DNA of 64,000 nucleotides from Marinomonas rhodophyticola (GTDB taxonomy: Bacteria > Pseudomonadota > Gammaproteobacteria > Pseudomonadales > Marinomonadaceae). This document shows, piece after piece, positions 1-6,554 of the stretch (position 1 is the stretch's first letter; every line of letters begins with the position of its first letter). The stretch lies in assembly GCF_026113935.1 (NCBI RefSeq), contig NZ_JAPEUL010000007.1:1054001-1118000 (forward strand), written 5' to 3'. The position numbers and the translations under genes are program-made. The notes below the pieces were generated by a model, which was not told where the DNA came from, did no database searches, and worked only from the letters and a program-made list of their open reading frames with translations.

Positions 1-102
1 ATGCAAAGGGTAGCGGATGTAGAGACTCTTTGTTTTCATATTGTTGCTGGATTCGAGAGTTTAACCGTCAGCAAAGCCTATAAATATTCAGGGGTAGCCT
101 AG
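1..102 (+). CDS. Possible 3' end of a cassette gene (33 codons, partial)
   Basis: An open frame runs from the first base to a TAG at 100-102 and ends exactly where the first attC-like site begins, which is the usual arrangement for an integron cassette gene. The frame starts with ATG at the window edge, but the real start may lie upstream. The short product has no motif I recognise. It could also be chance coding. Confidence 0.25.
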   Translation: MQRVADVETLCFHIVAGFESLTVSKAYKYSGVA

Positions 103-171
103 TGCTAACAAGCACTTTCAGTCTTACGCCAAAACCTCCGGGTTCGGCGCAGCTGAAGTGAGTGTTATAGC
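102..171. other. attC-like recombination site
   Basis: Imperfect inverted repeat of about 70 bp. The left arm begins GTGCTAACAAGCACTTTCAG and the right arm ends CTGAAGTGAGTGTTATAGC. The arm ends pair as in integron attC sites, with a left AAC core and a right GTT core, and the stretch between them can pair partly. It sits between the end of one open frame and the start of the next. The core does not fit the RYYYAAC/GTTRRRY consensus perfectly, so the call is by architecture. Confidence 0.6.
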
Positions 172-193
172 AACGAATGCTCGGGCCAAACTA

Positions 194-583
194 ATGAGTA
201 GAGAAAAGGAAATTAAAGTAGCATTTTGGCGGGGAATTCTTGTTGGCCCGTTGGCTATATTTCCGGCTACCTTTCTTTTAGCTTTGGCTTCAATAGCAAG
301 TGAATTTTCGCTGAGAAAGCTGTTTGAATCTTTATTTGTAGGTCTTTATGGGGCGTGCATTGCCTATATAGTCATAATCATTTACGGCAGTATTATTTGG
401 TATTTCTTGCGCCTGCTTAACAAGCTGGCATTAGCAACTCTATTGCTAGCCGCACTTGCTCCAGCTCTAACAGTGGCGCTACTCACGCGAGAGTTTGTAT
501 TTTCATTACTAATAGCTTATTACTCTCTTGTGGTCGCATTTACGGCTTGGTTTTTTGGTTTGCGCCAAGTTAAAAAGCTATAA
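194..583 (+). CDS. Small integral membrane protein (cassette gene)
   Basis: A 129-residue protein of unknown function with four hydrophobic segments: near residues 13-33, 44-65, 73-95 and 104-124. I chose ATG 194. The frame is open further upstream to a GTG at 158, but that would lie inside the attC-like site. No strong ribosome binding site is visible, which is common for cassette genes. The stop codon lies inside a GCTATAAC core that begins the next, truncated attC-like site. Gene size, membrane nature and flanking sites fit an integron cassette. No family was recognised. Confidence 0.7.
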   Translation: MSREKEIKVAFWRGILVGPLAIFPATFLLALASIASEFSLRKLFESLFVGLYGACIAYIVIIIYGSIIWYFLRLLNKLALATLLLAALAPALTVALLTREFVFSLLIAYYSLVVAFTAWFFGLRQVKKL

Positions 584-640
584 CAAAGCGGTCAAACATC
601 GTTCCGCTTCGCTCCACTGGACAGAATTCAAGGATAGAGC
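576..640. other. Truncated attC-like site (left half)
   Basis: GCTATAACAAAGCGGTCAAA at 577-596 is the reverse complement type of the right core at 164-171 (GTTATAGC). It is followed by CGTTCCGCTTCGCTCCACTGG, typical of attC interiors. No matching right arm follows, so the site seems to have lost its right half. The stretch from here to about 730 holds nothing else I can support. Confidence 0.5.
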
Positions 641-732
641 TGAGTAAGTAATTTAAAGTGGGTGGCGATATCAATCATTGTCCCATCACTAATAGTAGTA
701 TTGGGTGTTCAGTGCTCTTATTGGTTTTCAAG

Positions 733-769
733 ACTAACAAGACACCCACATAAACTTGGTAGCTAAAAA
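733..769 (+). repeat. REP-like repeat, copy 1 (left of the RAYT gene)
   Basis: ACTAACAAGACACCCACA followed by a diverged AAACTTGGTAGCTAAAAA. It matches copy 2 at 841-877. Its core, in inverted orientation, matches the two repeats to the right of the transposase gene. Confidence 0.65.
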
Positions 770-789
770 TAATAATTATCCGTTAAAAA

Positions 790-840
790 CACACGCACCT
801 CAGAAAGCCAGCATTTACAAGGTTTTTAACATGCGCGTGG
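790..840 (+). repeat. 50-bp element with inverted ends, copy R1
   Basis: Begins CACACGCAC and ends ATGCGCGTGG, with an interior (CAGAAAGCCAGCATTTACAA, then GGTTTTTAAC) shared with R2 (3708-3756) and R3 (5073-5122). The ends form an imperfect inverted repeat. It lies between the two REP-like copies left of the RAYT gene. Confidence 0.75.
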
Positions 841-877
841 ACTAACAAGACACCCACACAAATTTGACAGCTAAAAA
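841..877 (+). repeat. REP-like repeat, copy 2 (left of the RAYT gene)
   Basis: ACTAACAAGACACCCACA repeated from copy 1, followed by CAAATTTGACAGCTAAAAA. The motif GACACCCAC is inverted as GTGGGTGTC in the two copies right of the transposase gene, so the gene is bracketed by inverted copies. Confidence 0.65.
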
Positions 878-907
878 CAATACTGTATATTTAGCCAGTA
901 TTGTTTT
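875..907 (+). terminator. Hairpin with T-tract just before the RAYT gene
   Basis: AACAATACTG (877-885 region) pairs perfectly with CAGTATTGTT (896-905) and is followed by a T-run. It lies about 10 bases upstream of the transposase ribosome binding site. It may stop outside transcription from entering the transposase gene, as happens in IS elements, or it may be the left recognition hairpin. Confidence 0.55.
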
Positions 908-931
908 TTCTCATGGAAGAGAGGTTTCGTC

Positions 932-1903
932 ATGCCAAGAGCCAGAAGTCAGCAAGTTAGTTTACAAGATACGCCTTACTATCACTGTGTTTCACGCTGT
1001 GTTCGTAGGGCGTTTTTGTGTGGAGAAGATCCTGTCTCTGGTGCAAGCTTTGAGCACCGTCGTGGCTGGGTTGAAAAGCGTTTGTTATTTTTAGCCGGTG
1101 TCTTTGCTATCGATGTTTGTGCCTATGCGGTAATGAGTAACCATCTTCATGTGGTGTTGCATATCAATACAGAAAAAGCCGCGAAGTGGTCTACATTAGA
1201 GGTTCTGCAAAGGTGGCATAAGTTACATAAAGGCACCGTGTTTACTCAGCAATTTGTACGAGGTGAGTCATTGCCTGACTATGCTATGACGTTGGTGGAA
1301 TCGTCTGCCGAAACCTTTAGAAATCGTCTTACAGACATTAGCTGGTTTATGAGGGAATTGAATGAACCTATTGCTCGCCAAGCGAATTTTGAAGACCAAT
1401 GTACAGGTCGGTTCTGGGAGGGGCGATTTAAGTCTCAGGCTCTTCTAGATGAATCGGCATTAGTGGCTTGTATGGCCTATGTTGATCTTAACCCATTGAG
1501 AGCAAAAATAAGCCAGACACCAGAAACCTCAGAATTCACCAGTGTTAAAAAACGTGTGACCGCTGCAAGGCATCAAAAGCAACCAAAGTTGCTTTATCCT
1601 TTTGTTGGTAACCCCAGAGAAAGCATGCCAGATGGTCTACCTTTTGAATTGTCAGATTACCTTGAGTTGGTTGATATGACTGGGCGAATCATCCGAGAAG
1701 ATAAACGAGGTGCGATAGACGCTTCATTGTTACCGATTCTTCAACGACTCAACATATCCTCAGAAAATTGGCTGTGTATTGCAACAGAATTTGGCGCAAG
1801 AACGGGTGCTGTGGTTGGTGCTGAACATTCCATTGCTCATTATTGTGATTCAAACAAACTAAATAGAAAACCAAGATCCAGTCATAACCGACTACTCGCC
1901 TAG
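932..1903 (+). CDS. REP-associated tyrosine transposase (RAYT, Y1 family)
   Basis: A 323-residue protein of the IS200-like Y1 transposase family, REP-associated branch. These single-strand HUH nucleases cut and join hairpin-ended DNA and are held to create and spread REP elements. The metal-binding HUH motif is SNHLHVVL, with His71 and His73. FWEGRFKSQ at 161-169 and YVDLNPLRA at 183-191 are the conserved blocks of the family. The N-terminal YYHCVSR (16-22) is also typical. ATG 932 is preceded by GGAAGAGAGG with good spacing. The C-terminal part after residue 240 is longer than in minimal members. The gene sits between inverted REP-like repeats, and a broken second copy of its start lies at 2329-2410. 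Confidence 0.88.
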   Translation: MPRARSQQVSLQDTPYYHCVSRCVRRAFLCGEDPVSGASFEHRRGWVEKRLLFLAGVFAIDVCAYAVMSNHLHVVLHINTEKAAKWSTLEVLQRWHKLHKGTVFTQQFVRGESLPDYAMTLVESSAETFRNRLTDISWFMRELNEPIARQANFEDQCTGRFWEGRFKSQALLDESALVACMAYVDLNPLRAKISQTPETSEFTSVKKRVTAARHQKQPKLLYPFVGNPRESMPDGLPFELSDYLELVDMTGRIIREDKRGAIDASLLPILQRLNISSENWLCIATEFGARTGAVVGAEHSIAHYCDSNKLNRKPRSSHNRLLA

Positions 1904-2085
1904 CTTCATTCCATCCACCATCCACCATTCATCGTCTTTCTTTACTAATCATATATTAGTAAATTTACTCGCCTAACAACCTAATAACTAGCCTTTTAGT
2001 AGTGAATTGCTCCTTACCAAAACGATAAAAGATGAACTCCATATAAGTACTATCTCTTGAGAAGGTGGTTTTGTATGATAAATAT

Positions 2086-2119
2086 CAGTGTTTAACGTGG
2101 GTGTCTTGGTAAGCCCCTT
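2086..2119 (-). repeat. REP-like repeat, copy 3 (inverted)
   Basis: CAGTGTTTAACGTGGGTGTC followed by TTGGTAAGCCCCTT. Identical over 34 bases to copy 4. It carries the inverse of the GACACCCAC motif found left of the transposase gene. Confidence 0.7.
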
Positions 2120-2260
2120 ATAAATACTCATTCCTCAGTATTTGTGGCTGACGAGCATCTACATCAAAAAATCTATAAAGTTGAGAAGGAAGATAGTATT
2201 ACTCACTTTAGGTACGTTGATCAATTGGATAAGCCCTATGTTGTATTTGAATTATTAGGT

Positions 2261-2294
2261 CAGTGTTTAACGTGGGTGTCTTGGTAAGCCCCTT
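2261..2294 (-). repeat. REP-like repeat, copy 4 (inverted)
   Basis: Identical 34-base copy of the repeat at 2086-2119, in the same orientation, 141 bases further on. Together with copies 1 and 2 it brackets the RAYT gene. Confidence 0.7.
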
Positions 2295-2328
2295 TTCGAC
2301 TTGATGCATTGTAATTATATAGTATCAA

Positions 2329-2410
2329 TTTTCAGGAAGAGAGGTGGGCAGTTATGCCGCGGCCAAGAAGTTAACAAATCAGTGTAAGCGATACGCCTTA
2401 TTATCATCTA
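2329..2410 (+). pseudogene. Remnant of a second RAYT gene (5' end only)
   Basis: The leader GGAAGAGAGG and the following start ATG at 2354 resemble the start of the transposase at 932. The translation MPRPRS, stop, [12 protein letters not shown] parallels MPRARSQQVSLQDTPYYHC of the intact gene. An internal TAA and loss of homology after about 2410 show it is a decayed fragment. Confidence 0.75.
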
Positions 2411-2458
2411 ATAAAAATCAGCGGTAGTTGGGAGTATCAGGCTTTAATAGGAGACATT

Positions 2459-3256
2459 ATGAGACTCGAAGGAAAGGTGGCTTTAGTCACTGGGGCTGCT
2501 AAAGGGATTGGTGAGTCAATTGTTCGACATTTTGCTCAGGAAGGTGCCTTTGTTTATGTCACGGATATTGATCAGGACAATGGGCTGCAAGTAGCGCTAT
2601 CCATTGGTCAATCTGCCCAGTTTGCTTTGTTAGATGTTCGCGACGAAGGAGCGTGGCAGAAGCTTATTGGGAAAATAATCGATGTACATGGTCGGCTTGA
2701 TATTGTCGTTAACAATGCTGGCATTACTGGCTTCGAAGAGGGCTTCGTCCCGCATGATCCAGAGAATGCAACCTTAGACGCTTGGCGCAAAGTACATGAG
2801 ACAAACCTTGATGGGGTATTTTTAGGATGTAAGTATGCCATTAAAGCCATGCGTGCCACACAGAAAGGGTCCATTATTAATATATCCTCACGCTCTGGCA
2901 TCGTCGGTATTCCAACGGCCGCGGCCTATGCTTCCAGTAAAGCGGCAGTGCGAAATCATACAAAAAGTGTCGCCTTGTACTGCGCACAGCAAGGCTTAAA
3001 AGTGCGGTGTAATTCCATTCACCCTGCTGCAATTCTGACGCCTATGTGGGAACCGATGCTGGGTGATGGGCCTGAACGTGAAGCGAATATGGCCGCTTTT
3101 GTTCAAGATACACCGCTTAGGCGTTTTGGTTTACCTGAGGAAGTCGCTTGTGTTGCTGTCATGTTGGCTTCAGATGAATCTGGCTATTTGACAGGAACAG
3201 AGATAAATATTGACGGTGGCATTCTTGCAGGTTCAGCCGGAACGCCTGCAAAATAA
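2459..3256 (+). CDS. SDR family NAD-dependent oxidoreductase
   Basis: A 265-residue classical short-chain dehydrogenase/reductase of normal length. The cofactor motif TGAAKGIG is at residues 11-18, NNAG at 85-88, and the catalytic Ser143/144, Tyr157 and Lys161 fit the YxxxK pattern (YASSK). An acidic pair after the second strand (Asp36, Asp38) suggests NAD(H) rather than NADP(H). The C-terminus has the usual [11 protein letters not shown] block. ATG 2459 is preceded by AGGAG at about 2449. It may act on a hydroxysteroid, cyclic alcohol or sugar, but the sequence does not fix the substrate. It lies inside the cassette-like region after the RAYT remnant and is not in an operon. Confidence 0.85.
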   Translation: MRLEGKVALVTGAAKGIGESIVRHFAQEGAFVYVTDIDQDNGLQVALSIGQSAQFALLDVRDEGAWQKLIGKIIDVHGRLDIVVNNAGITGFEEGFVPHDPENATLDAWRKVHETNLDGVFLGCKYAIKAMRATQKGSIINISSRSGIVGIPTAAAYASSKAAVRNHTKSVALYCAQQGLKVRCNSIHPAAILTPMWEPMLGDGPEREANMAAFVQDTPLRRFGLPEEVACVAVMLASDESGYLTGTEINIDGGILAGSAGTPAK

Positions 3257-3293
3257 TGTTTAACAACGTTGATCTCACTATTTACATAGATAG

Positions 3294-3434
3294 ATTTTAT
3301 ACAGGGGAGTAACGCATAAAATTTGTCGTTCGTTTTACGGTCTGTCGGCTGTCGTCACTTACAGGGATGCTCGTATTCGTCTAATTTCAGTCAGGCGTTC
3401 CCGCAATAAGGAGATTGAGCTTTATGAAAGCTAA
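3294..3434 (+). pseudogene. BrnT toxin, C-terminal remnant
   Basis: The frame is open from just after a TAG (3291-3293) to a TAA at 3432-3434. It encodes AVVTYRDARIRLISVRRS followed by NKEIELYES, which matches the C-terminal strand-helix end of BrnT ribonuclease toxins (typical form RIRIISAR..TRRER..YE). The N-terminal half with the catalytic region is missing and no start codon is evident. The stop overlaps the start of the next antitoxin gene by 11 bases, the arrangement of intact brnT-brnA operons. This is a known toxin family identified by eye. An alignment would settle it. Confidence 0.65.
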
Positions 3435-3645
3435 AGACTTCGATAAAAAATTTGAGGAAGGCCAGGAAGACATGGTTGATGACCTAGATCTTTCTTCTGC
3501 TCGCCGCGTAAATCAGGAACAGAAGCTGATGGTGGAACGTATGAAGATCTTGGAAGGTATTGCGAAGGGCGAGCAGGCCATCCGTGAAGGTCGAACAATG
3601 GATATGTCGCAAGCCAAAGATAAAATGAGTAAATGGCTCAAATAA
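3424..3645 (+). CDS. Chimeric antitoxin: BrnA N-terminus fused to Phd/YefM C-terminus
   Basis: A 73-residue protein. Residues 1-34 (MKAKDFDKKFEEG, then DLSSARRVNQEQK) look like the N-terminus of BrnA antitoxins. From residue 35 on, LMVERMKILEGIAKGEQAIR to the end is almost identical to the C-terminus of the Phd-type antitoxin at 6962-7219. In BrnA the segment after the NQEQK-like motif is normally the ribbon-helix-helix DNA-binding part, which is replaced here. In Phd the lost part is the DNA-binding N-terminus. So the fusion keeps the BrnA toxin-side segment and the Phd toxin-binding tail and should have no DNA-binding domain. ATG 3424 overlaps the brnT remnant, and AAGGAG at about 3407-3412 is the likely ribosome site. 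Whether it is expressed or functional is unknown. Confidence 0.7.
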   Translation: MKAKDFDKKFEEGQEDMVDDLDLSSARRVNQEQKLMVERMKILEGIAKGEQAIREGRTMDMSQAKDKMSKWLK

Positions 3646-3746
3646 TTTGGACTGAGCCAGCACTGAATAGTCTGAACGATATTGCTGAGTATATTGCCGT
3701 TAATAAGTCACGCACTTTAGAAAGCCAGCATTTAAAAGGTTTTTAA
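3633..3746 (+). pseudogene. ParE toxin, N-terminal remnant cut by repeat R2
   Basis: The first 25 codons (MAQIIWTEPALNSLNDIAEY, then IAVNK) match the start of the ParE toxin at 7207-7518 with few changes. The frame then runs directly into repeat R2 and ends at a TAA inside it. The start overlaps the chimeric antitoxin stop as in the intact phd-parE pair. The catalytic C-terminal part is absent, so no active toxin is expected. Confidence 0.8.
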
Positions 3747-3756
3747 CATGCGTGTG
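3708..3756 (+). repeat. 50-bp element with inverted ends, copy R2
   Basis: TCACGCACTTTAGAAAGCC to AACATGCGTGTG. Its interior is shared with R1 and R3. It interrupts the parE remnant and lies just before the nitrilase gene. Confidence 0.8.
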
Positions 3757-3812
3757 CTTATCAAATCGATTTTTCAAAAAAGCCGTTATCAATTGAAGTA
3801 CGTTAAGGAGAG

Positions 3813-4574
3813 ATGTTGAAAACAAGTATCCGTATCAGTTTGGCTCAGGTTCCTGTTGTTAAAGGTGATGTGACAGAAAATCTCGCACAGCATATTAAGA
3901 TGATTGAGCAGTCTTCATCATGCAAAGCTGATGTGGTGGTGTTTCCTGAGTTATCTTTGACGGGCTATGAGCTTGAACTTGCTCAAGAACTGGCTTTATC
4001 TGAAACATCACATGTGTTCGAAGCGTTATCTCAAGCGGCAGTAGATCACAACATTATTGTTCTCGCAGGGTGCCCTCTTAAAGTCACTCTTACATCGGGA
4101 AGGGACGCCAAACCAACCATCGGAGCGGTTATTTGTTTTCCTGATGGGGCACGAGAGTTCTATGCTAAGCAGTATTTGCATGAAGGCGAGGGTAAGCATT
4201 GTTCGAGCGGTGCAGCTGACTACGTTTTCACTGTAAATGGTTATCGAATTGCATTGGCGATATGCGCGGATTTTGCGTCGCCAGAACACGCTCAAAAAGC
4301 ACGCGAACTGGGTGCTGATATATACATTGCCAGCGCTTTAATATCTGAACGTGGCTTTGAAGCGGACGCCAAAATGTTGTCCTCCATCGCAGCGATACAT
4401 GGTTTTCCTGTGCTTTTGAGCAACCATATATCTACAACGGGCGGTTGGTCCTCATGCGGTAATAACTCAATTTGGAATGCAAGTGGAGAGCGTGTTTTCA
4501 GTTCGGAGTCGAAAGAGCCTTGCCTCGTTTTATGTGCAATGGCCGACCACAAGATAGACGCTATCAAAATATGA
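3813..4574 (+). CDS. Carbon-nitrogen hydrolase (nitrilase superfamily)
   Basis: A 253-residue nitrilase-fold amidohydrolase of usual length. The catalytic Glu-Lys-Cys triad is visible: Glu46 in FPELSLTGYE, Lys119 in YAKQYLHEGE and Cys151 in AICADF. Such enzymes cleave amides or nitriles, for example omega-amides or N-carbamoyl compounds. The substrate cannot be told from sequence. Two starts are possible: ATG 3813 or TTG 3816, which is better spaced from AAGGAG at 3804-3810. The gene is followed after 72 bases by a papain-like fold gene, and the pair lies between direct copies of the 50-bp element (R2 and R3), suggesting they moved as one unit. Confidence 0.85.
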   Translation: MLKTSIRISLAQVPVVKGDVTENLAQHIKMIEQSSSCKADVVVFPELSLTGYELELAQELALSETSHVFEALSQAAVDHNIIVLAGCPLKVTLTSGRDAKPTIGAVICFPDGAREFYAKQYLHEGEGKHCSSGAADYVFTVNGYRIALAICADFASPEHAQKARELGADIYIASALISERGFEADAKMLSSIAAIHGFPVLLSNHISTTGGWSSCGNNSIWNASGERVFSSESKEPCLVLCAMADHKIDAIKI

Positions 4575-4646
4575 TATTGAGACAAAAAGATCAGCATGTA
4601 GTTGGTGAATATTTGCATACTGGCGTTGTGCGCAAAAGGAGCGGCT

Positions 4647-5069
4647 GTGATTAGTCCCATTATACAAGAAGAAACCACAGGATGCGGGATTGCTTCTGTG
4701 GCTAATGTTGTTGGTAAAAGTTACGCGGAGATGAAGGCATTAGCGAATTCAATGGGTATTTATGCTTCTGATACATCGCTGTGGTCGGATACGCAATATG
4801 TTCGACATATGTTGTCTCGTGTTGGTGTTGAGGCTACTGAGAATGAAATTCTATTTGAATCTTGGGGCGCATTGCCTGATCTGGCGTTGTTGGCTATTAA
4901 ACATCATCAGGAAGAGGGGAGAGATTTTTGGCACTGGGTTGTTTTTAAACGTGTGGATGGGCGAGACCTTGTTCTCGATTCTGCTAGTTATTTGACCTCT
5001 AACATTCGAACCGATTTTAATGCCATGCAGCCCAAGTGGTATATTGGACTCAAAACTATCAAACGTTAA
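4647..5069 (+). CDS. Papain-like / C39-like cysteine peptidase-fold protein
   Basis: A 140-residue protein starting at GTG 4647, chosen because AAGGAG at 4636-4641 is 5 bases upstream; the frame is open further upstream but without a ribosome site. Near the N-terminus is TTGCGIASVANVV, with the candidate nucleophile Cys13 followed by Gly-Ile-Ala-Ser, as in C39 and related peptidases. A His in FWHWVVFKR and an Asp in DLVLDSA could complete the triad in the usual Cys-His-Asp order. There is no signal peptide. Function is unknown; it might be a peptidase, a deamidase or an inactive relative. It follows the nitrilase gene in the same orientation and is closed by repeat R3. Confidence 0.65.
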   Translation: MISPIIQEETTGCGIASVANVVGKSYAEMKALANSMGIYASDTSLWSDTQYVRHMLSRVGVEATENEILFESWGALPDLALLAIKHHQEEGRDFWHWVVFKRVDGRDLVLDSASYLTSNIRTDFNAMQPKWYIGLKTIKR

Positions 5070-5072
5070 GAA

Positions 5073-5122
5073 GACACGCACTTTAGAAAGTCAGTATTTA
5101 CAAGGTTTTTAACATGCGTGTC
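5073..5122 (+). repeat. 50-bp element with perfect 8-bp inverted ends, copy R3
   Basis: GACACGCA at the left end and TGCGTGTC at the right end are perfect inverted repeats. The interior CTTTAGAAAGTCAGTATTTA and CAAGGTTTTTAACA matches R1 and R2. It begins 4 bases after the stop of the papain-like gene. Confidence 0.85.
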
Positions 5123-5196
5123 CTAATAAAATTTACATGATCTGTTGGGTGAATGTTTGTCAGGTCACATTCTATCAAGGAGGCTTAGAGTTACTA

Positions 5197-5691
5197 ATGA
5201 GTCGTACCATTAAACAATTATTCAAGGGCTACTTATTACAGTTGGAGACGATTGTTAATAAAGTGCCCCCTGAACTGTTCTCTGAGTCTTTAGCGGATGA
5301 TATGTTTTCGCTTGAAATGAACGCAAAAATTGCAGCCAATTTTGTGTTAAGAGGGTATTACCCGCTGCTGGGGAAAGAGGCTGTTTCATTAATGTCGGAT
5401 GAGGTAGGGAAAGCCGCCGTTGTTCGTCAAATCATTGAAACGAGAGAACTGTTAGAAAAGCTTCCTGATATTTGTTTTTTTGATGATAGTAAAGTTTTGA
5501 ATGATAAAGCGGGTTTTTCAGAAGTTCAGCTGTGCCAGTCAGATTTTATTCATCAATACATAGTGCCTAATTACTTCTTTCATATGGGGATGGTTTACGC
5601 TATCGCTAAAAGCAAGGGCGTAGCGGTGAGTAAAGGCGATTTTGATGGTCTTCATTCTTACCCTGTAGGCTTTAGTTTTGTAAGTAGTTAA
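5197..5691 (+). CDS. DUF1993 family protein
   Basis: A 164-residue protein that resembles DUF1993, a DinB-like all-helical family of unknown function: a start with repeated aliphatic residues and KGYLLQLETIV, a conserved LFSESLADDMFSL region, and a late HQYIVPNYFFHMGMVYAI helix with His residues. ATG 5197 is the first in-frame start after AAGGAGG at 5177-5183; the spacing of 13 bases is long, but no alternative start fits. It follows repeat R3, and a right-half attC-like remnant follows it, so it belongs to the cassette-like region. Confidence 0.7.
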   Translation: MSRTIKQLFKGYLLQLETIVNKVPPELFSESLADDMFSLEMNAKIAANFVLRGYYPLLGKEAVSLMSDEVGKAAVVRQIIETRELLEKLPDICFFDDSKVLNDKAGFSEVQLCQSDFIHQYIVPNYFFHMGMVYAIAKSKGVAVSKGDFDGLHSYPVGFSFVSS

Positions 5692-5694
5692 GCA

Positions 5695-5724
5695 TGGCTG
5701 CTTGGTGTTATACATTGAGTATTA
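5695..5724. other. Right-half attC-like remnant
   Basis: GGTGTTATACA at 5711-5721 resembles the right core of the site at 102-171 (GTGTTATAGC). The left arm is missing or reduced to a few bases after the DUF1993 stop. It would mark the start of the NIPSNAP cassette. Confidence 0.35.
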
Positions 5725-5753
5725 AATTAGGCTATTAGAAAGATTTAAATTTT

Positions 5754-6074
5754 ATGATTACTTGCTATGTCAGGTACGTGATTGACCCGAAAAAGGTTAA
5801 AGAATTTGAAGAATACGCAAGAATGTGGATTCCACTTGTTGAGAAGTTCGGTGGTCAACACAATGGCTATTTCCTACCGTCAGAAGGTGCGAATAATATA
5901 GCTCTAGCTTTGTTCACATTTGAAAGCTTATCTGTATATGAAGAGTATCGTCTTAAATCTTTAAATGATCCCGAGTGTATTGAGGTTTTTAAGTTTGCAG
6001 ATAAAGTCGACTGTATTATTAGCTACGAACGTAGTTTTTTCAGACCAGTGCTTGGGCAGGGAAGCAACGTATAA
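5754..6074 (+). CDS. NIPSNAP family protein (cassette gene)
   Basis: A 106-residue single-domain NIPSNAP-type protein with a dimeric ferredoxin-like alpha/beta barrel fold. It shows the usual order of a first strand (TCYVRYVIDPKKVKEFEEYA), a Gly-rich turn (GGQHNGYFLPSEG), then FTFESLSVYEEYR and a last strand CIISYERSFF. The biochemical role of small bacterial NIPSNAP proteins is not established. Its stop codon is part of the left core of a full-length attC-like site (6069-6196), the arrangement of a bona fide cassette gene. No clear ribosome binding site is visible. Confidence 0.8.
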   Translation: MITCYVRYVIDPKKVKEFEEYARMWIPLVEKFGGQHNGYFLPSEGANNIALALFTFESLSVYEEYRLKSLNDPECIEVFKFADKVDCIISYERSFFRPVLGQGSNV

Positions 6075-6196
6075 CAAACCTTTCAAGTCGGATTCTCAAC
6101 ACTTGGTGGTTTTGGGTTTATTTGGCTCCTGCGTTTATAGGATAACAGTTGAGTGTTGGGATAGTGTTGTTCACCATTTGAGCGGGCGTTATGTGT
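6069..6196. other. attC site, VCR-like, about 127 bp
   Basis: The left end is GTATAACAAACC and the right end is TTTGAGCGGGCGTTATGTG, the classic right end of Vibrio-type attC sites. Inner segments TCTCAACACTTGG and GAGTGTTGGGA are inverted to each other, giving the long cruciform typical of large attC sites. This is the best-formed site in the window. Confidence 0.8.
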
Positions 6197-6213
6197 CAGG
6201 GAGAGTTCACTAA

Positions 6214-6528
6214 TTGGAAATATTGATATTCGCAGGAATCATCGCTTTATTAGCATGTCTTTCGGCAGGGCCATGTTTGCTGATCTGGTCATTGTCGGCT
6301 AAATGGCTTCCTGAAAAGTATTACTTCCCACCTATTAAAATGACTTTTTTATGTGTGGTGTTGTCTTTGGTTACCGCATACGCCATTAATTTTGAGCTTG
6401 AGGGAGGCGGCATATCCATACTCATCGCAATCCTATTTCTATCAACTATTTGGTCAGTTGTTTTGTTGCCGATACTTTTAGTATTTAAATTGTTTGCAAA
6501 AGATTCTTGCAGTAAGAGAAACACATAA
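6214..6528 (+). CDS. Small membrane protein (cassette gene)
   Basis: A 104-residue protein with three hydrophobic segments, near residues 2-27, 42-60 and 67-95. The start is TTG 6214, preceded by AGGGAGAG at about 6198-6205; no ATG lies nearby in frame. It begins 18 bases after the attC site, as expected for a cassette gene. The stop is only 26 bases before the next gene, so both may share one cassette. No family recognised. Confidence 0.65.
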   Translation: MEILIFAGIIALLACLSAGPCLLIWSLSAKWLPEKYYFPPIKMTFLCVVLSLVTAYAINFELEGGGISILIAILFLSTIWSVVLLPILLVFKLFAKDSCSKRNT

Positions 6529-6554
6529 TAAATCGCTCATATACGGAGATCTAA

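Larger units (their letters stand above)
1904..2328. other. Gene-poor stretch with a hairpin and two identical 34-bp repeats
   Basis: A 9-bp perfect hairpin (TTTACTAAT / ATTAGTAAA, 1941-1963) follows the transposase gene. Two identical direct repeats at 2086-2119 and 2261-2294 bracket about 141 bases. The bracketed piece is open in one frame from about 2107 to a TAA at 2285-2287 and reads like a protein fragment (DEHLHQKIYKVEKEDSITHF in part), though no start with a ribosome binding site is visible. I treat it as a gene remnant. Confidence 0.5.

Noticed and set aside
3257-3293. Possible left attC core GTTTAACAACG after the SDR gene
   Set aside because: The core fits the left consensus, but no right arm or paired interior follows before the brnT remnant, so I could not support a site.
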